A stretch of 64,000 nucleotides of DNA from Pseudomonas fluorescens (GTDB taxonomy: Bacteria > Pseudomonadota > Gammaproteobacteria > Pseudomonadales > Pseudomonadaceae), in contig NZ_CABVGX010000006.1 of assembly GCF_902497625.1 (NCBI RefSeq), forward strand, positions 1 to 64,000. The letters run 5' to 3'. A program made the position numbers and the translations under genes. Under the pieces are notes generated by a model. It did not search any database, was not told where the DNA came from, and saw only the letters and a program-made list of their open reading frames with translations. Positions 54,810 through 63,971 of the stretch are shown here, piece by piece; the first letter of the stretch is position 1, and each line of letters opens with the position of its first letter.

Positions 54810-55195
54810 CCCCTGAATTCAGACTATTTTTACGAAGGCGTCAGGTGAGGTCCTCGAGCCTTGAAAATGCTGACGAGAATCTGCAAAAACGAAGGTCTTC
54901 AGCTCCATAACCCCCTAATCCATCGCCTATAAATGCAGCACTTGGGAAAAATGTTCGAGCACAGGCAACCTGTTTATGTTGTTTCGGCTTAACGCTTATG
55001 CACAACGCGACATCTGCATCACGCCTCAGCGAGCATTTTTGTGGATCCTTTCTCACTTAGCACGCAAATGCCTGTTTTTGCGGTTTTTTATGCAATGGTA
55101 CAAAAAGTGAACAGTGCAGTTTCACCGCTGAAACACTTGTATATATTGGATCCACTATAATTTCATCAACAGAGTTATCCACAGGTTGAGGGCCG
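54810..55195. other. Gene-free core stretch
   Basis: Short frames on the minus strand lack ribosome sites and look accidental. An exact DnaA box (TTATCCACA) occurs near 55173. No terminator for the methyltransferase operon is clear. Confidence 0.55.
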
Positions 55196-56425
55196 TCAGG
55201 GCTTCTCTGCGAGCAACATGAAATTACGCGGTGTAAGCGGGGTTTCGCAGAAGGTGCCGAGTCTGACGTCGTAGCCTCGATCACACAGGTAAAGCGCTCG
55301 ATCCAGCACCAACCAGAGTTCAAGCGGGCGTCGGAAAAGTCCGCGCAGCAGCTCAAGATTGCGCACCTCGGCTAATCGCTGCCATCCAGCGGCTTCAAGC
55401 GCCGACCAGTCCTGCACGCCCGTTGTGGATAACTCATTCAGCGCGGCCAAATGATGGCAGTAATCAGCGAAGGATTTATCCAGCCATGAGCTCGGCAGGG
55501 AAGGCGTAGGCAGATATTCATCAACACCGCGCAACTCCCGTTGCAACAGGTCGAAAGCCAGGCGACGGGCCATCGAGGTATCGCGCTGACGTCTGACGCG
55601 GGCGCCGGCGGTGACGGTTTCACTCGCGGGTAGCGACAGATCGTCGAGGGAAAGCTGTAAGTGGGAGCTTAAGCCAGCGCGGGAAATTGGCTGGTAGGCG
55701 GCAGAACTGATCCGGTTGTAACAGCACGGTGCGATCGCCAGTTGTTTGCAACCGGCCGCGCTGGCGAGCTGGATCAGGCGCACGTGCAGATCACCGCAAG
55801 CGTGCAAAGCGACCGGCGTATGTGAAGCGTTCAATAAAGAGGCAACGCCTGGCGCCAGTACATCCTGTTCGACATGCAGCGCGTGCAGCTGATGACGCTG
55901 ACTGAGGGCTTGCCCACTTGTGACCAGCGCCGGATCGTATTCCAGGCAGGTGAGCTGCTGAGAAGGCTGCAACAACCGTCGACCCAAGTGGCCTTTGCCT
56001 GAACACCAGTCCAGCCAATGGGTTGCCGTGGCGGTAAACATCAACCGACTGGCGAACGCCTCGATCTGCTGCCATTTACGCCCCGGCACATCGACGTTTA
56101 AGCGATGCACAACTGTTTCAAGTTGGAACGAAGGCAACTCACCCGCTGCACTCAGCTCAAGCGACATGGCTGCCAGTGATGCGAAGGGTTCTGGTGCATC
56201 GAGAAGTGCGGGTTGGTTATGCGCGCTTTCCGCATCCTCCAGCGTCCGTGCCCGTAGCCATGCAGACAATGGCGGGTAGGACGCTTCCCAGGGAAGATGC
56301 AGGTGTGTGAACGGCCGAGGCTTCCACAGCGCCTGATGCTCAATCAGAAACGCATCCAGCGCCGTGAAGCGGGCGAGCAGGTCCTCGCCCGTCAGCACGC
56401 AGGCATCAGCGGCCTTGGCAGGCAT
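55196..56425 (-). CDS. SAM-dependent methyltransferase
   Basis: 409 residues from ATG 56425, which overlaps the end of the upstream permease gene by 20 bp. The SAM-binding motif is WLDWCSGKGHLGRRL near residues 150-165, followed by CLEYDPALV, ALHACGDLHVRL and APCCYNRI, a pattern seen in GSTCD-like methyltransferases. The substrate is unknown. Position at the end of an amino-acid transporter operon may be only transcriptional. Confidence 0.8.
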   Translation of the reverse strand: MPAKAADACVLTGEDLLARFTALDAFLIEHQALWKPRPFTHLHLPWEASYPPLSAWLRARTLEDAESAHNQPALLDAPEPFASLAAMSLELSAAGELPSFQLETVVHRLNVDVPGRKWQQIEAFASRLMFTATATHWLDWCSGKGHLGRRLLQPSQQLTCLEYDPALVTSGQALSQRHQLHALHVEQDVLAPGVASLLNASHTPVALHACGDLHVRLIQLASAAGCKQLAIAPCCYNRISSAAYQPISRAGLSSHLQLSLDDLSLPASETVTAGARVRRQRDTSMARRLAFDLLQRELRGVDEYLPTPSLPSSWLDKSFADYCHHLAALNELSTTGVQDWSALEAAGWQRLAEVRNLELLRGLFRRPLELWLVLDRALYLCDRGYDVRLGTFCETPLTPRNFMLLAEKP

Positions 56426-57095
56426 CAACGCGCAGCCAGCGCTCCAGCAGCTTGAAGCCGCGGACCAGTACAAACGCCATCAGCAGATAGAACATGCCTG
56501 CCGCGAAGAAGATCTCCACCGGGAGGTAAGTCCGGGCAATGATGGTGCGGGCCATGCCGGTCAGCTCCAGCAACGTCACGGTACTGGCCAGGGCACTGGC
56601 CTTGAGCATCAGGATCACTTCGTTGCTGTATGCCGGTAACCCGATGCGCGTGGCGCGAGGCAGGATGATGTAGAACATCGCTTTGGCGCGGGACATGCCC
56701 AGCGCCCGGGCGGCTTCGATCTCGCCTTTAGGGATGGCCTGAATCGAACCGCGCAGGATCTCGGCGATGTACGCGGCAGTGTGCAGCGTCATGGTGGCGG
56801 TTGCGCACCAGAACGGGTTGCGCAGGTATGGCCACATCGAGCTGTTACGCACGGCGTCAAACTGGGCCAGGCCGTAGTAGACCAGGAACAGCTGAACCAA
56901 TAACGGCGTACCGCGGAAAAAGAAGATGTAGGCGTAGGGAAACGCGCGCACGTACCAAAGACGCGATGAACGGGCGATGCCCAGCGGGATCGCCAGCAGC
57001 AACCCGGCGATCACTGCAATGGCCACCAGCTCCAGGGTCAGCGTGGCGCCCTGGGCCAGTTTCGGCAGCCATTTGATGATGACTTCCCAGTTCAT
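56406..57095 (-). CDS. Basic-amino-acid ABC transporter permease (HisM type)
   Basis: A 229-residue inner-membrane permease with five or six helices and the EAA loop IPKGEIEAARALGMSRAKAMFYIILPRA. FFRGTPLLVQLFLVYYGL is typical of the polar amino-acid family. It starts 4 bp inside the preceding permease gene. It would pair with that permease, the ATPase and the binding protein to take up arginine, lysine, ornithine or histidine. Confidence 0.92.
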   Translation of the reverse strand: MNWEVIIKWLPKLAQGATLTLELVAIAVIAGLLLAIPLGIARSSRLWYVRAFPYAYIFFFRGTPLLVQLFLVYYGLAQFDAVRNSSMWPYLRNPFWCATATMTLHTAAYIAEILRGSIQAIPKGEIEAARALGMSRAKAMFYIILPRATRIGLPAYSNEVILMLKASALASTVTLLELTGMARTIIARTYLPVEIFFAAGMFYLLMAFVLVRGFKLLERWLRVDACQGR

Positions 57096-57787
57096 TGGGT
57101 GCTCCTCGCGAAGCCGCGAGCGGCGCGTTTTTCCATGAAGTGCATGCCGGTCATGGCCAGAATCGTCAGGCCCAGGTACATGAACGCGGCAACCATATAG
57201 AAGGTGAACGGTTGCTTGGACACGGTCACGCCGATTTGCGCGTGGCGCATGATTTCTTCCAGGCCGATGACCGACACCAGCGCGGTGTCCTTCATCAGGA
57301 TCATGAACAGATTACCCAGGCCGGGCAGGGCGATGCGCCACATCTGCGGCATGATCAGCTTGGTGAAGATGCGAAACTTCGACAGGCCCAACGCGACGCC
57401 AGCTTCACGGTGTCCTTTGGGGATCGCCAGGATCGCACCTCGGAAAACTTCCGTGGCATACGCGCCGAAGCACAGGCCCAGGGCGATAACGCCAGCGGAG
57501 AACGCGTTGAGTTCGAGGTCGGGTTTGCCGAAAAATTCGCCCAGGGCACGCATCAGATTGACCGTGCCGAAGTAGATCAGCAGCACCCAGAGCAATTCCG
57601 GAATGCCGCGAACCAGCGTTGAATACGTGCCGCCAAGCCATTGCAGCGGCTTGTACGGGGAAGTCTTGGCCAAAGCGCCAAGCAGGCCGAGCACCAGCCC
57701 GAGACACAGGGCCGAGAGTGCCAGTTTCACAGTCATCAGCGCGCCAGCGGCGAGCGCAGGGCCGAATCCGTAGAGATCGATAGTCAT
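57092..57787 (-). CDS. Basic-amino-acid ABC transporter permease (HisQ type)
   Basis: 231 residues from ATG 57787; a start nine codons earlier is possible. The EAA loop is IPKGHREAGVALGLSKFRIFTKLIMPQM, and RGIPELLWVLLIYFGTVNL is the family block. It overlaps the next permease by 4 bp and follows the binding-protein gene by 78 bp. Confidence 0.92.
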   Translation of the reverse strand: MTIDLYGFGPALAAGALMTVKLALSALCLGLVLGLLGALAKTSPYKPLQWLGGTYSTLVRGIPELLWVLLIYFGTVNLMRALGEFFGKPDLELNAFSAGVIALGLCFGAYATEVFRGAILAIPKGHREAGVALGLSKFRIFTKLIMPQMWRIALPGLGNLFMILMKDTALVSVIGLEEIMRHAQIGVTVSKQPFTFYMVAAFMYLGLTILAMTGMHFMEKRAARGFARSTQ

Positions 57788-57864
57788 GGAATTCTTTTCA
57801 ATCGCGGCAGGCAATGCCGGGGACCGGCGCCGTCAGCGAACGGCGTCGGTCCGGCAGGTCAGAA

Positions 57865-58611
57865 TCAATAGATGCTGAACGGGAAGTACTTGTCGTTGAT
57901 TTTCTTGTAGGTGCCGTCGGCAACGATTTCTTTCAGCGCGGTATTCAGCCTGGTGCGGATCTCATCGCCTTTGCGCACTGCGATACCGATCTTGTCGCTT
58001 TCTTCCACCGGGTCGCCTTTGAATTCGTAGGACTTGCCGGCTTCGCTTTTCAGCCACTCGTAGTTGACGTATTTGTCGGCGAGGATACCGTCGAGACGGC
58101 CGGAGGTCAGGTCGAGGTAGGCGTTTTCCTGGGTGTCGTAGAGTTTGACTTCAACGCCTTCCATGTTGTCTTCCATCCAGGTGCCAGCGAGGGTCGCACG
58201 TTGTGCGCCGATCACTTTGCCTTGCAGGGAATCCTTGTCGGTTTTGAAGTCCGCGTCTTTCTTTGCGATGAATTGCAGTTTGTTGGAGTAGTACGGGTCA
58301 GTGAAGTCGACCGCTTGCTTGCGCTCGTCGGTGATCGACATCGATGAAATCAGGAAGTCGAACTTCTTCGCATTCAGAGCCGGGATGATGCCGTCCCAGT
58401 CAGACGTGACCACGGTGCATTCAACTTTCATCTTGGCGCACAGCGCGTCGCCGATTTCCTTGTCGAAGCCGACAACGTTGCCGCTGGCATCTTTGTTATT
58501 GAACGGCGGGTACGCCGCTTCGATGCCCATCTTCAAGGTTTCGGCGGCGGCACCGGCGCTGAACGCCAGGGTGACGGCGGCTGCCAGGAAGATCTTTTTG
58601 AAGTTCTGCAT
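57865..58611 (-). CDS. Periplasmic basic-amino-acid-binding protein
   Basis: A 248-residue type II binding protein. The signal peptide ends at AAA|ETL (near residue 23). LKMGIEAAYPPFNNKDASGNVVGFDKEIGDALC and the SMSITDERKQAVDFTDPYY segment are diagnostic of the lysine/arginine/ornithine or histidine-binding group. It lies 13 bp after the ATPase gene. Confidence 0.93.
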   Translation of the reverse strand: MQNFKKIFLAAAVTLAFSAGAAAETLKMGIEAAYPPFNNKDASGNVVGFDKEIGDALCAKMKVECTVVTSDWDGIIPALNAKKFDFLISSMSITDERKQAVDFTDPYYSNKLQFIAKKDADFKTDKDSLQGKVIGAQRATLAGTWMEDNMEGVEVKLYDTQENAYLDLTSGRLDGILADKYVNYEWLKSEAGKSYEFKGDPVEESDKIGIAVRKGDEIRTRLNTALKEIVADGTYKKINDKYFPFSIY

Positions 58612-58624
58612 GTGGATAGCTCCG

Positions 58625-59398
58625 TTAGCGGTTGCTGGACATGAATTGTTTGCAGCGCGCCGAAAGCGGGTTGTCGAACACCTGCTGTGGCGATCCTTGC
58701 TCTTCTACCAGGCCCTGGTGGAGGAACACCACTTCGCTGGAGACCTGACGGGCAAAGCCCATCTCATGGGTCACGAGCAACATGGTGCGGCCTTCTTCGG
58801 CCAATGCACGGATGACATTAAGTACTTCCTGGACCATTTCCGGGTCAAGCGCGGAAGTGGGCTCATCGAACAGAATCACCTTGGGCTGCATCGCCAGCGT
58901 GCGGGCGATCGCTGCGCGCTGCTGCTGGCCGCCGGACAGTTCGGCAGGGTAGGCGTGGCGCTTGTCGGCGATGCCGACCTTGGCCAGCAAGGCTTCGGCC
59001 ACTTCGGTGGCTTCGGCTTTGCTCTGACCGAGCACGCGACGCGGGGCTTCGATGATGTTGTCGAGCACGCTCATGTGCGGCCACAAATTGAAGTTTTGAA
59101 ACACAAAACCGATTTGACTGCGCAGGCGATTGATCTGCTTGCCATCGGCAGCGACCAGTTCGCCGTTCTTCGCAGCTTTGAGCTTGAGTTCTTCGCCAGC
59201 CACCAGGATCTGGCCCTGATGCGGGTTTTCCAGCAGGTTGATGCAGCGCAGGAACGTGGACTTGCCGGAACCGGAGGAACCCAGGATCGAGATCACATCG
59301 CCGTCGCGGGCGGTCAGCGAGATGCCTTTGAGCACTTCGAGCTGGCCGTAGCGTTTGTGCAAGTTGCGGATTTCAAGCGCGGGCGTGGCCTCAGCCAT
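58625..59398 (-). CDS. Amino-acid ABC transporter ATPase (HisP type)
   Basis: A 257-residue ATPase: Walker A GSSGSGKST (residues 40-48), signature LSGGQQQRAAIARTLAM, Walker B VILFDEPTSALDPEMV and the H-loop LVTHEMGFARQVS. First gene of the five-gene operon ending with the methyltransferase. An AGGAAC sequence lies just ahead of the ATG. Confidence 0.95.
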   Translation of the reverse strand: MAEATPALEIRNLHKRYGQLEVLKGISLTARDGDVISILGSSGSGKSTFLRCINLLENPHQGQILVAGEELKLKAAKNGELVAADGKQINRLRSQIGFVFQNFNLWPHMSVLDNIIEAPRRVLGQSKAEATEVAEALLAKVGIADKRHAYPAELSGGQQQRAAIARTLAMQPKVILFDEPTSALDPEMVQEVLNVIRALAEEGRTMLLVTHEMGFARQVSSEVVFLHQGLVEEQGSPQQVFDNPLSARCKQFMSSNR

Positions 59399-59851
59399 GT
59401 GCGTTCCTCATAGTGTTTCGCTCCTGCTGTTAGCGGCCTTCCTGGCGAGGCGGCCAAGCTAGCATAGCGTCTGAATGGCAGCCAACAGCGGTTGGCGCGG
59501 TAAACGGGTGGCGTGCGGCCGGTTGTCGCATCGGCGCAGCAGACTGTCGCGCTGCTATCAACCGAACAGCCGTTTGAAGCCTTCTTTCAGCTATGGCGTT
59601 GTGGGTGTCGCGTAAAAAAAGGCGCGATGTTGCCAGCTTTGGCGGGGTACTGGAAGCGCTATCCGGACAAACGTAGCTGATCTGCCCTTTTATTGGGCGA
59701 CCGGCATTTTGATGCTGTGTTTCTGATGCACAAATTCGTCATCAAGGTGAGTCACAGGGTAACGCTCTGGCGAATTGCCATTAATCTCAATGACTTGCGA
59801 TGACCGTCCGGTCAGTCCGCAGTCCTCGTCTTTACAGACTTTGTTACATTT
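59399..59851. other. Divergent promoter region
   Basis: No gene. It must hold the promoter of the ABC operon (minus strand) and upstream sequences for gabP; no clear sigma-70 pair for the operon was found by eye. Confidence 0.5.
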
Positions 59852-59866
59852 TGGCTCAATTATTGC
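59852..59866 (+). promoter_or_regulatory. Sigma-54-type promoter of gabP
   Basis: TGGC TCAATTA TTGC keeps the GG/GC elements with the correct spacing. It lies about 95 bp before the gabP start, so nitrogen- or GABA-linked enhancer control is plausible. Confidence 0.5.
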
Positions 59867-59960
59867 GTGCAGAATATGAAACGCCCCGTTGGTTTCTTTT
59901 TACGAGAGAGAATTATCGGCGGGATGGACGTACACCGCTTTCCCTTACAAAGGTAGTTTT

Positions 59961-61352
59961 ATGAGCAGTAACCCAAGCTCCAACGGCCTCGAACAGGGGC
60001 TTAAACCGCGTCATGTGACCATGCTGTCGATTGCCGGAGTTATCGGTGCCGGCCTGTTTGTCGGCTCGGGCCACGCCATTGCTGCGGCGGGGCCCGCCGT
60101 GCTGTTGGCCTATGCGGCTGCCGGTACGCTGGTGGTGCTGGTCATGCGCATGCTCGGTGAAATGGCTGTCGCTTCGCCGGATACTGGCTCGTTCTCGACC
60201 TACGCAGACCGTGCGATCGGACACTGGGCCGGTTTTACCATCGGCTGGTTGTACTGGTGGTTCTGGGTATTGGTGATTCCGCTGGAAGCCAACGCCGCAG
60301 CGACCATTCTGCATGCGTGGTTCCCGAACATCGCGATCTGGGCGTTCACGCTGGTGATCACACTGTTGCTGACCGCGACCAACCTGTTCAGCGTGAAGAA
60401 TTATGGCGAGTTCGAATTCTGGTTCGCTTTGATCAAGGTCATTGCGATTGTCGGCTTCATTGCTTTGGGTGTTCTGGCCATTTTCGGCTTCCTGCCGACC
60501 AGCCAGGTCAGCGGCGTTTCGCACCTGTTTGACACTCAGGGTTTCCTGCCGAACGGCATGGGCGCGGTACTCGCTGCCATGCTGACTACCATGTTCTCGT
60601 TCATGGGCACGGAGATCGTGACCATCGCGGCGGCGGAATCCAAAGATCCGGGCAAGCAAATCTCCAAGGCCACCAACTCGGTGATCTGGCGGATCGGCTT
60701 GTTTTATCTCGTGTCGATTTTCATCGTTGTGGCGTTGGTGCCGTGGAACGACCCGGTACTGGCCAGCGTCGGCTCTTATCAGACTGTACTTGAGCGGATG
60801 GGCATCCCGAACGCCAAGCTGATCGTCGACATCGTGGTGCTGGTCGCCGTTACCAGTTGCCTGAACTCGGCGCTTTATACCGCGTCGCGGATGATGTTTT
60901 CGCTGGGCAAGCGCGGCGATGCACCGGTCGTCTCCACCCGCACCAATCGCAGCGGCACGCCGTATTGGGCGGTCATGCTGTCGACCGGCGCTGCATTCCT
61001 GGCGGTATTTGCCAACTACGTAGCACCGGCTGCCGTGTTTGAATTCCTGCTGGCCAGCTCGGGCGCCATCGCGTTGCTGGTTTACCTGGTGATCGCAGTT
61101 TCACAGCTGCGCATGCGCCAGAAACGTAAAGCGGCCGGGGAGAAAGTCGAGTTCCAGATGTGGCTGTTCCCGGGCCTGACCTACGCCGTTATTGTGTTCA
61201 TTGTCGGCGTGCTGACGATCATGCTGTTCCAGGAAGCCCATCGCGTGGAAATCCTCGCAACCGGGTTGCTGAGCGTGCTTGTGGTCGCTGCCGGGTTGAT
61301 CGTGTCCCGGCGTCGCAAGCAGCAAAGAGTCGGGGCAGCTGCGTTGAACTGA
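59961..61352 (+). CDS. gabP: GABA permease-type amino-acid transporter
   Basis: 463 residues with about 12 membrane helices. APC-family motifs: HVTMLSIAGVIGAGLFVGSG in helix 1, AESKDPGKQISKATNSVIWRI, and SRMMFSLGKRGDAP in the loop after helix 8. AAAGG precedes the ATG at 59961; an earlier in-frame start lacks this. GabP takes up 4-aminobutyrate, which fits with putrescine made by AguAB elsewhere in this region, though other substrates of the family are possible. Confidence 0.82.
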   Translation: MSSNPSSNGLEQGLKPRHVTMLSIAGVIGAGLFVGSGHAIAAAGPAVLLAYAAAGTLVVLVMRMLGEMAVASPDTGSFSTYADRAIGHWAGFTIGWLYWWFWVLVIPLEANAAATILHAWFPNIAIWAFTLVITLLLTATNLFSVKNYGEFEFWFALIKVIAIVGFIALGVLAIFGFLPTSQVSGVSHLFDTQGFLPNGMGAVLAAMLTTMFSFMGTEIVTIAAAESKDPGKQISKATNSVIWRIGLFYLVSIFIVVALVPWNDPVLASVGSYQTVLERMGIPNAKLIVDIVVLVAVTSCLNSALYTASRMMFSLGKRGDAPVVSTRTNRSGTPYWAVMLSTGAAFLAVFANYVAPAAVFEFLLASSGAIALLVYLVIAVSQLRMRQKRKAAGEKVEFQMWLFPGLTYAVIVFIVGVLTIMLFQEAHRVEILATGLLSVLVVAAGLIVSRRRKQQRVGAAALN

Positions 61353-61369
61353 TGGTTTGTGGGTGACGC

Positions 61370-61409
61370 AAAACGGCCGCTGTCAGGGATGACAGGCGCC
61401 CGTTTTTTG
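61370..61409. terminator. Terminator after gabP
   Basis: An imperfect hairpin built on AAAACGG, TGTCA GGGA TGACA and CCGTTTT, followed by T residues; A residues precede it, so it may also end the convergent gene. Confidence 0.7.
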
Positions 61410-61424
61410 TTTAAAGATGCGTAC

Positions 61425-61877
61425 CTACTCGACCTTTGCTTCCTGCGCATCCAGCGTCTGGCGATAGCTGTCCAGCGCGGTGCCGAAATCCGTGATGAAT
61501 TGTGGATCAGTCAGCCAAGCCTGTGCGGCCTCGCGGTCCATTCCGTCGGCCCACATGCGGTAGTCGATCAGCATGTCGGCGGCCAAGTGCGTGGCGGCCA
61601 TGGCTTCGTTGTCAGCGTTTTCCATGTCCAGCAGTTTGGGCTGGTCACTGATGATTACAGCGAGTTCCGCCAGCAGGATCTGCAACATGTCGCTACGACT
61701 GGTGGCTTCCGCGTCGCGCATTTTGCTGAACATCGCCAAGGTGTATTCCGGGATCGGTTCGCCGATCTCACCGAGGTCATCATCCAGGGTGGCAGGCTTT
61801 CTGCCGTGAATATTAATTTGCTTCGCTTTAATCTTGGCGCGCTTTGCGCGTTTCTGTTGCTTGTTGAGGGAGGCCAT
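61425..61877 (-). CDS. Small protein of unknown function, paralogue of the next gene
   Basis: A 150-residue protein with a strongly basic N-terminus (MASLNKQQKRAKRAKIKAKQ) and an acidic remainder. It shares the KQQKRAxRAKxKAKQ start and overall pattern (ML..L...A, YRMW, WxxxPxFxxD) with the gene immediately upstream, so they are tandem duplicates. Role unknown; perhaps nucleic-acid or ribosome associated. Confidence 0.8.
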   Translation of the reverse strand: MASLNKQQKRAKRAKIKAKQINIHGRKPATLDDDLGEIGEPIPEYTLAMFSKMRDAEATSRSDMLQILLAELAVIISDQPKLLDMENADNEAMAATHLAADMLIDYRMWADGMDREAAQAWLTDPQFITDFGTALDSYRQTLDAQEAKVE

Positions 61878-61883
61878 GGGAAC

Positions 61884-62300
61884 TCAGTCTGGTTTCTGTG
61901 GATTTTGGGCCGCGATGGCTTCGGAGGCCGCTACGTAATCAACCTGGAAGGCTGGGGATTCGATCCAGGCCATCGCGCCGGCTTCGTCTGTTTCGGTGGA
62001 CCATTGGCGATACTCGATCAAGGCGCCGATGATGAAGTCCGTCGCGGTTTCTTCACCTTCCTGCTGCAGCACGAGAGCGAGCAGTGGGTGTTCGAGAAAG
62101 GCTGTGCACATGGCTTTCTGGCTGATTTTTTCCGCCTCGATCATCTCCTTGAACAGGTCGGTCAGATCGACCGATTCAAAGTCGATGCGATCATCATTCG
62201 GGTCCAGTTCCACCGGCGCGGCAGCCCGCTGGCTGCGGTTCTGCTTGGCCTTGGCTTTGGCGCGTGTGGCGCGTTTTTGCTGTTTACTGGCGGAAGCCAT
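61884..62300 (-). CDS. Small protein of unknown function, paralogue of its neighbour
   Basis: 138 residues from ATG 62300. Same basic start (MASASKQQKRATRAKAKAKQ) and similar acidic body (IGALIEYRQWSTETDEAGAMAWIESPAFQVDY). Six bases separate it from its paralogue downstream, so both form an operon with the hydrolase gene. The start 36 codons earlier falls in the neighbouring gene and is unlikely. Confidence 0.8.
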   Translation of the reverse strand: MASASKQQKRATRAKAKAKQNRSQRAAAPVELDPNDDRIDFESVDLTDLFKEMIEAEKISQKAMCTAFLEHPLLALVLQQEGEETATDFIIGALIEYRQWSTETDEAGAMAWIESPAFQVDYVAASEAIAAQNPQKPD

Positions 62301-62320
62301 GTGTTCTGATCCATTGTTCG

Positions 62321-63295
62321 TTAAAAGGACTGATTGCGTGGCACTGTCCGCCCGGGTGTATCGGGGGCCAGTTCGCCGTGTTGCAGCCAGGACAATGCAA
62401 TGGGCCATAGTGTGGCTTGGTATGCGCTGCGAAAAAAGGCGAAATGACCAACTTCTTGTTCGCCGATGTCCTGCGGGGCGATTCGCAGATGGGTCTTTGT
62501 GCCGTAGGTGAAATAACAGAGCAGGCGTTCGATGGCCGCAATGGTGCCGTACGGATCGTCGGTAATGCTGATGGCGAGCAGTTTGGCCGTGACATTGGCG
62601 AAGGGCAGCCGACGGTTCTGGCTTAAGATCAGTTTTCCGCTCGGACGCGTTTCATAGCGTGCCGTGGGCGTGCTCCAGTCGCGAACTACGCCTGCTGGCG
62701 TGTCTTCCAGCCAGCCAAGGCGTTTGCCGGGGAAGTAACCGCAGACCGTTGTCAGCAACGGCATTGCCACGTGCCACTTGCCGAACATTCGCCAACGGTG
62801 CACCGGTGCATAGTCGCGCCAATAGGCGAATTGCGCCCCAACCGTGACCATGTGTCGAATCACACCGCCAGATGCAGCCAGGCCCGCAGCGCAGCCGCCG
62901 AAGCTGTGACCGATCACGTCGATTGGCTGGCGGGGAAATTCGCGCTGTGCGCGCTTGAGCATCGCTTCGAAATCCAGCGCACCCCAATCGGTCCACGACG
63001 CCTCGAGCCCTTTGAGTGATGGCGGCCGCGATTCACCGATCCCGCGGTAATCGTAAGTGATGACGTCGAAGCCGTTGGCAAACAGGTAATCGGCGAAGCG
63101 CGAGTAGTGGCGGCAGCGAACGGAGGTGGCAGCGTTGATAATGACGACCGGGCGGGAGCTGTCATGGATGGCATGTCGCCAAGTGAAGCCACCGAGGAGA
63201 TGGCCATCTGGAGCGGGCTCCTTGAAGGGGGTGCCAGCGGTGGTGAGCTTCGACTCGATTTGCGCTGCGGCCAACGGCGTGTCCTGCATATTCAT
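62321..63295 (-). CDS. Alpha/beta hydrolase
   Basis: 324 residues from ATG 63295 (AAAGG 10 bases upstream). The nucleophile elbow is GHSFGGCAAG; VITYDYRGIGESRPP and the HCM-like early strand NAATSVRCRHYSRFADYL fit the superfamily. Substrate unknown. It follows the DUF1016 gene with its start just inside or beside that stop. Confidence 0.8.
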   Translation of the reverse strand: MNMQDTPLAAAQIESKLTTAGTPFKEPAPDGHLLGGFTWRHAIHDSSRPVVIINAATSVRCRHYSRFADYLFANGFDVITYDYRGIGESRPPSLKGLEASWTDWGALDFEAMLKRAQREFPRQPIDVIGHSFGGCAAGLAASGGVIRHMVTVGAQFAYWRDYAPVHRWRMFGKWHVAMPLLTTVCGYFPGKRLGWLEDTPAGVVRDWSTPTARYETRPSGKLILSQNRRLPFANVTAKLLAISITDDPYGTIAAIERLLCYFTYGTKTHLRIAPQDIGEQEVGHFAFFRSAYQATLWPIALSWLQHGELAPDTPGRTVPRNQSF

Positions 63296-63300
63296 ACGCT

Positions 63301-63870
63301 TCAAGCCTTTGCGGGTAACGGGTGACGATTGTCTTCATCGGCTGCCTGATCGAGGCGCCGCTCTTCGATCGCCGCGCGTTCGCGATCCAGTTCCGCACGT
63401 AATTCTTCTTCGCTAGGCAGAACCAACTTGTACTTGCTGGCGAACAATTGCTCATGACCTTCCAGCATCGAGTAATGCACTACCGACTCGTCTTTTTGTG
63501 CGCAAAGAATAATCCCTACGGTCGGACCGTCCTCCGCACCACGTTTGAGGTCGTCGTACATGCGCACGTACATGTCCATCTGCCCTACGTCCTGATGGGT
63601 CAGCTCGCCGCGTTTGAGATCAAAAATGACAAAGCACTTCAGCGGGTAATTGTAGAACACCAGGTCAATATAGAAGTCTTTGCTCTCTGTGCTGATCCGT
63701 TGCTGCCGGGCGATGAAAGCGAAGCCTTTGCCTAGCTCAAGCAAGAAAGCCTGAAGTTGATTGATCAATGCCTGTTCGAGACTGGTTTCCTGCGTCAGCC
63801 CTGCATTGGGCAGGCCCAGAAATTCAAGCATCACCGGGTCTCTGATGAAATCTCTGGGTTGTGCGTTCAT
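63301..63870 (-). CDS. DUF1016-type PD-(D/E)XK nuclease lacking the N-terminal domain
   Basis: A 189-residue protein matching the C-terminal half of YhcG-type DUF1016 proteins: FIRDPVMLEFLGLP, EQALINQLQAFLLELGKGFAF, and the nuclease core FYIDLVFYNYPLKCFVIFDLKRGELTHQDVGQMDMYV (Asp, Asp-x-Lys). Family members usually carry another 150 residues before this. It may be a shortened remnant or a separate subfamily; an ATG with a moderate AGG supports translation as given. Confidence 0.8.
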   Translation of the reverse strand: MNAQPRDFIRDPVMLEFLGLPNAGLTQETSLEQALINQLQAFLLELGKGFAFIARQQRISTESKDFYIDLVFYNYPLKCFVIFDLKRGELTHQDVGQMDMYVRMYDDLKRGAEDGPTVGIILCAQKDESVVHYSMLEGHEQLFASKYKLVLPSEEELRAELDRERAAIEERRLDQAADEDNRHPLPAKA

Positions 63871-63971
63871 TTGCTGAAGGGGCTCAAGGAGTAGGTCCTG
63901 TAGTCCGTGTCAGCGGGCAGGATTCTGCCAAGCCGGATGCTTTTCCGAACCCGTGATCAAATCCCGGGCAT

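Noticed and set aside
54841..55056. 71-codon minus-strand frame
   Set aside because: No ribosome site and a composition unlike a protein; it lies upstream of the tRNA promoter.
55150..55195. Chromosomal origin suggested by a DnaA box
   Set aside because: A single box without dnaA, dnaN or a cluster is not enough.
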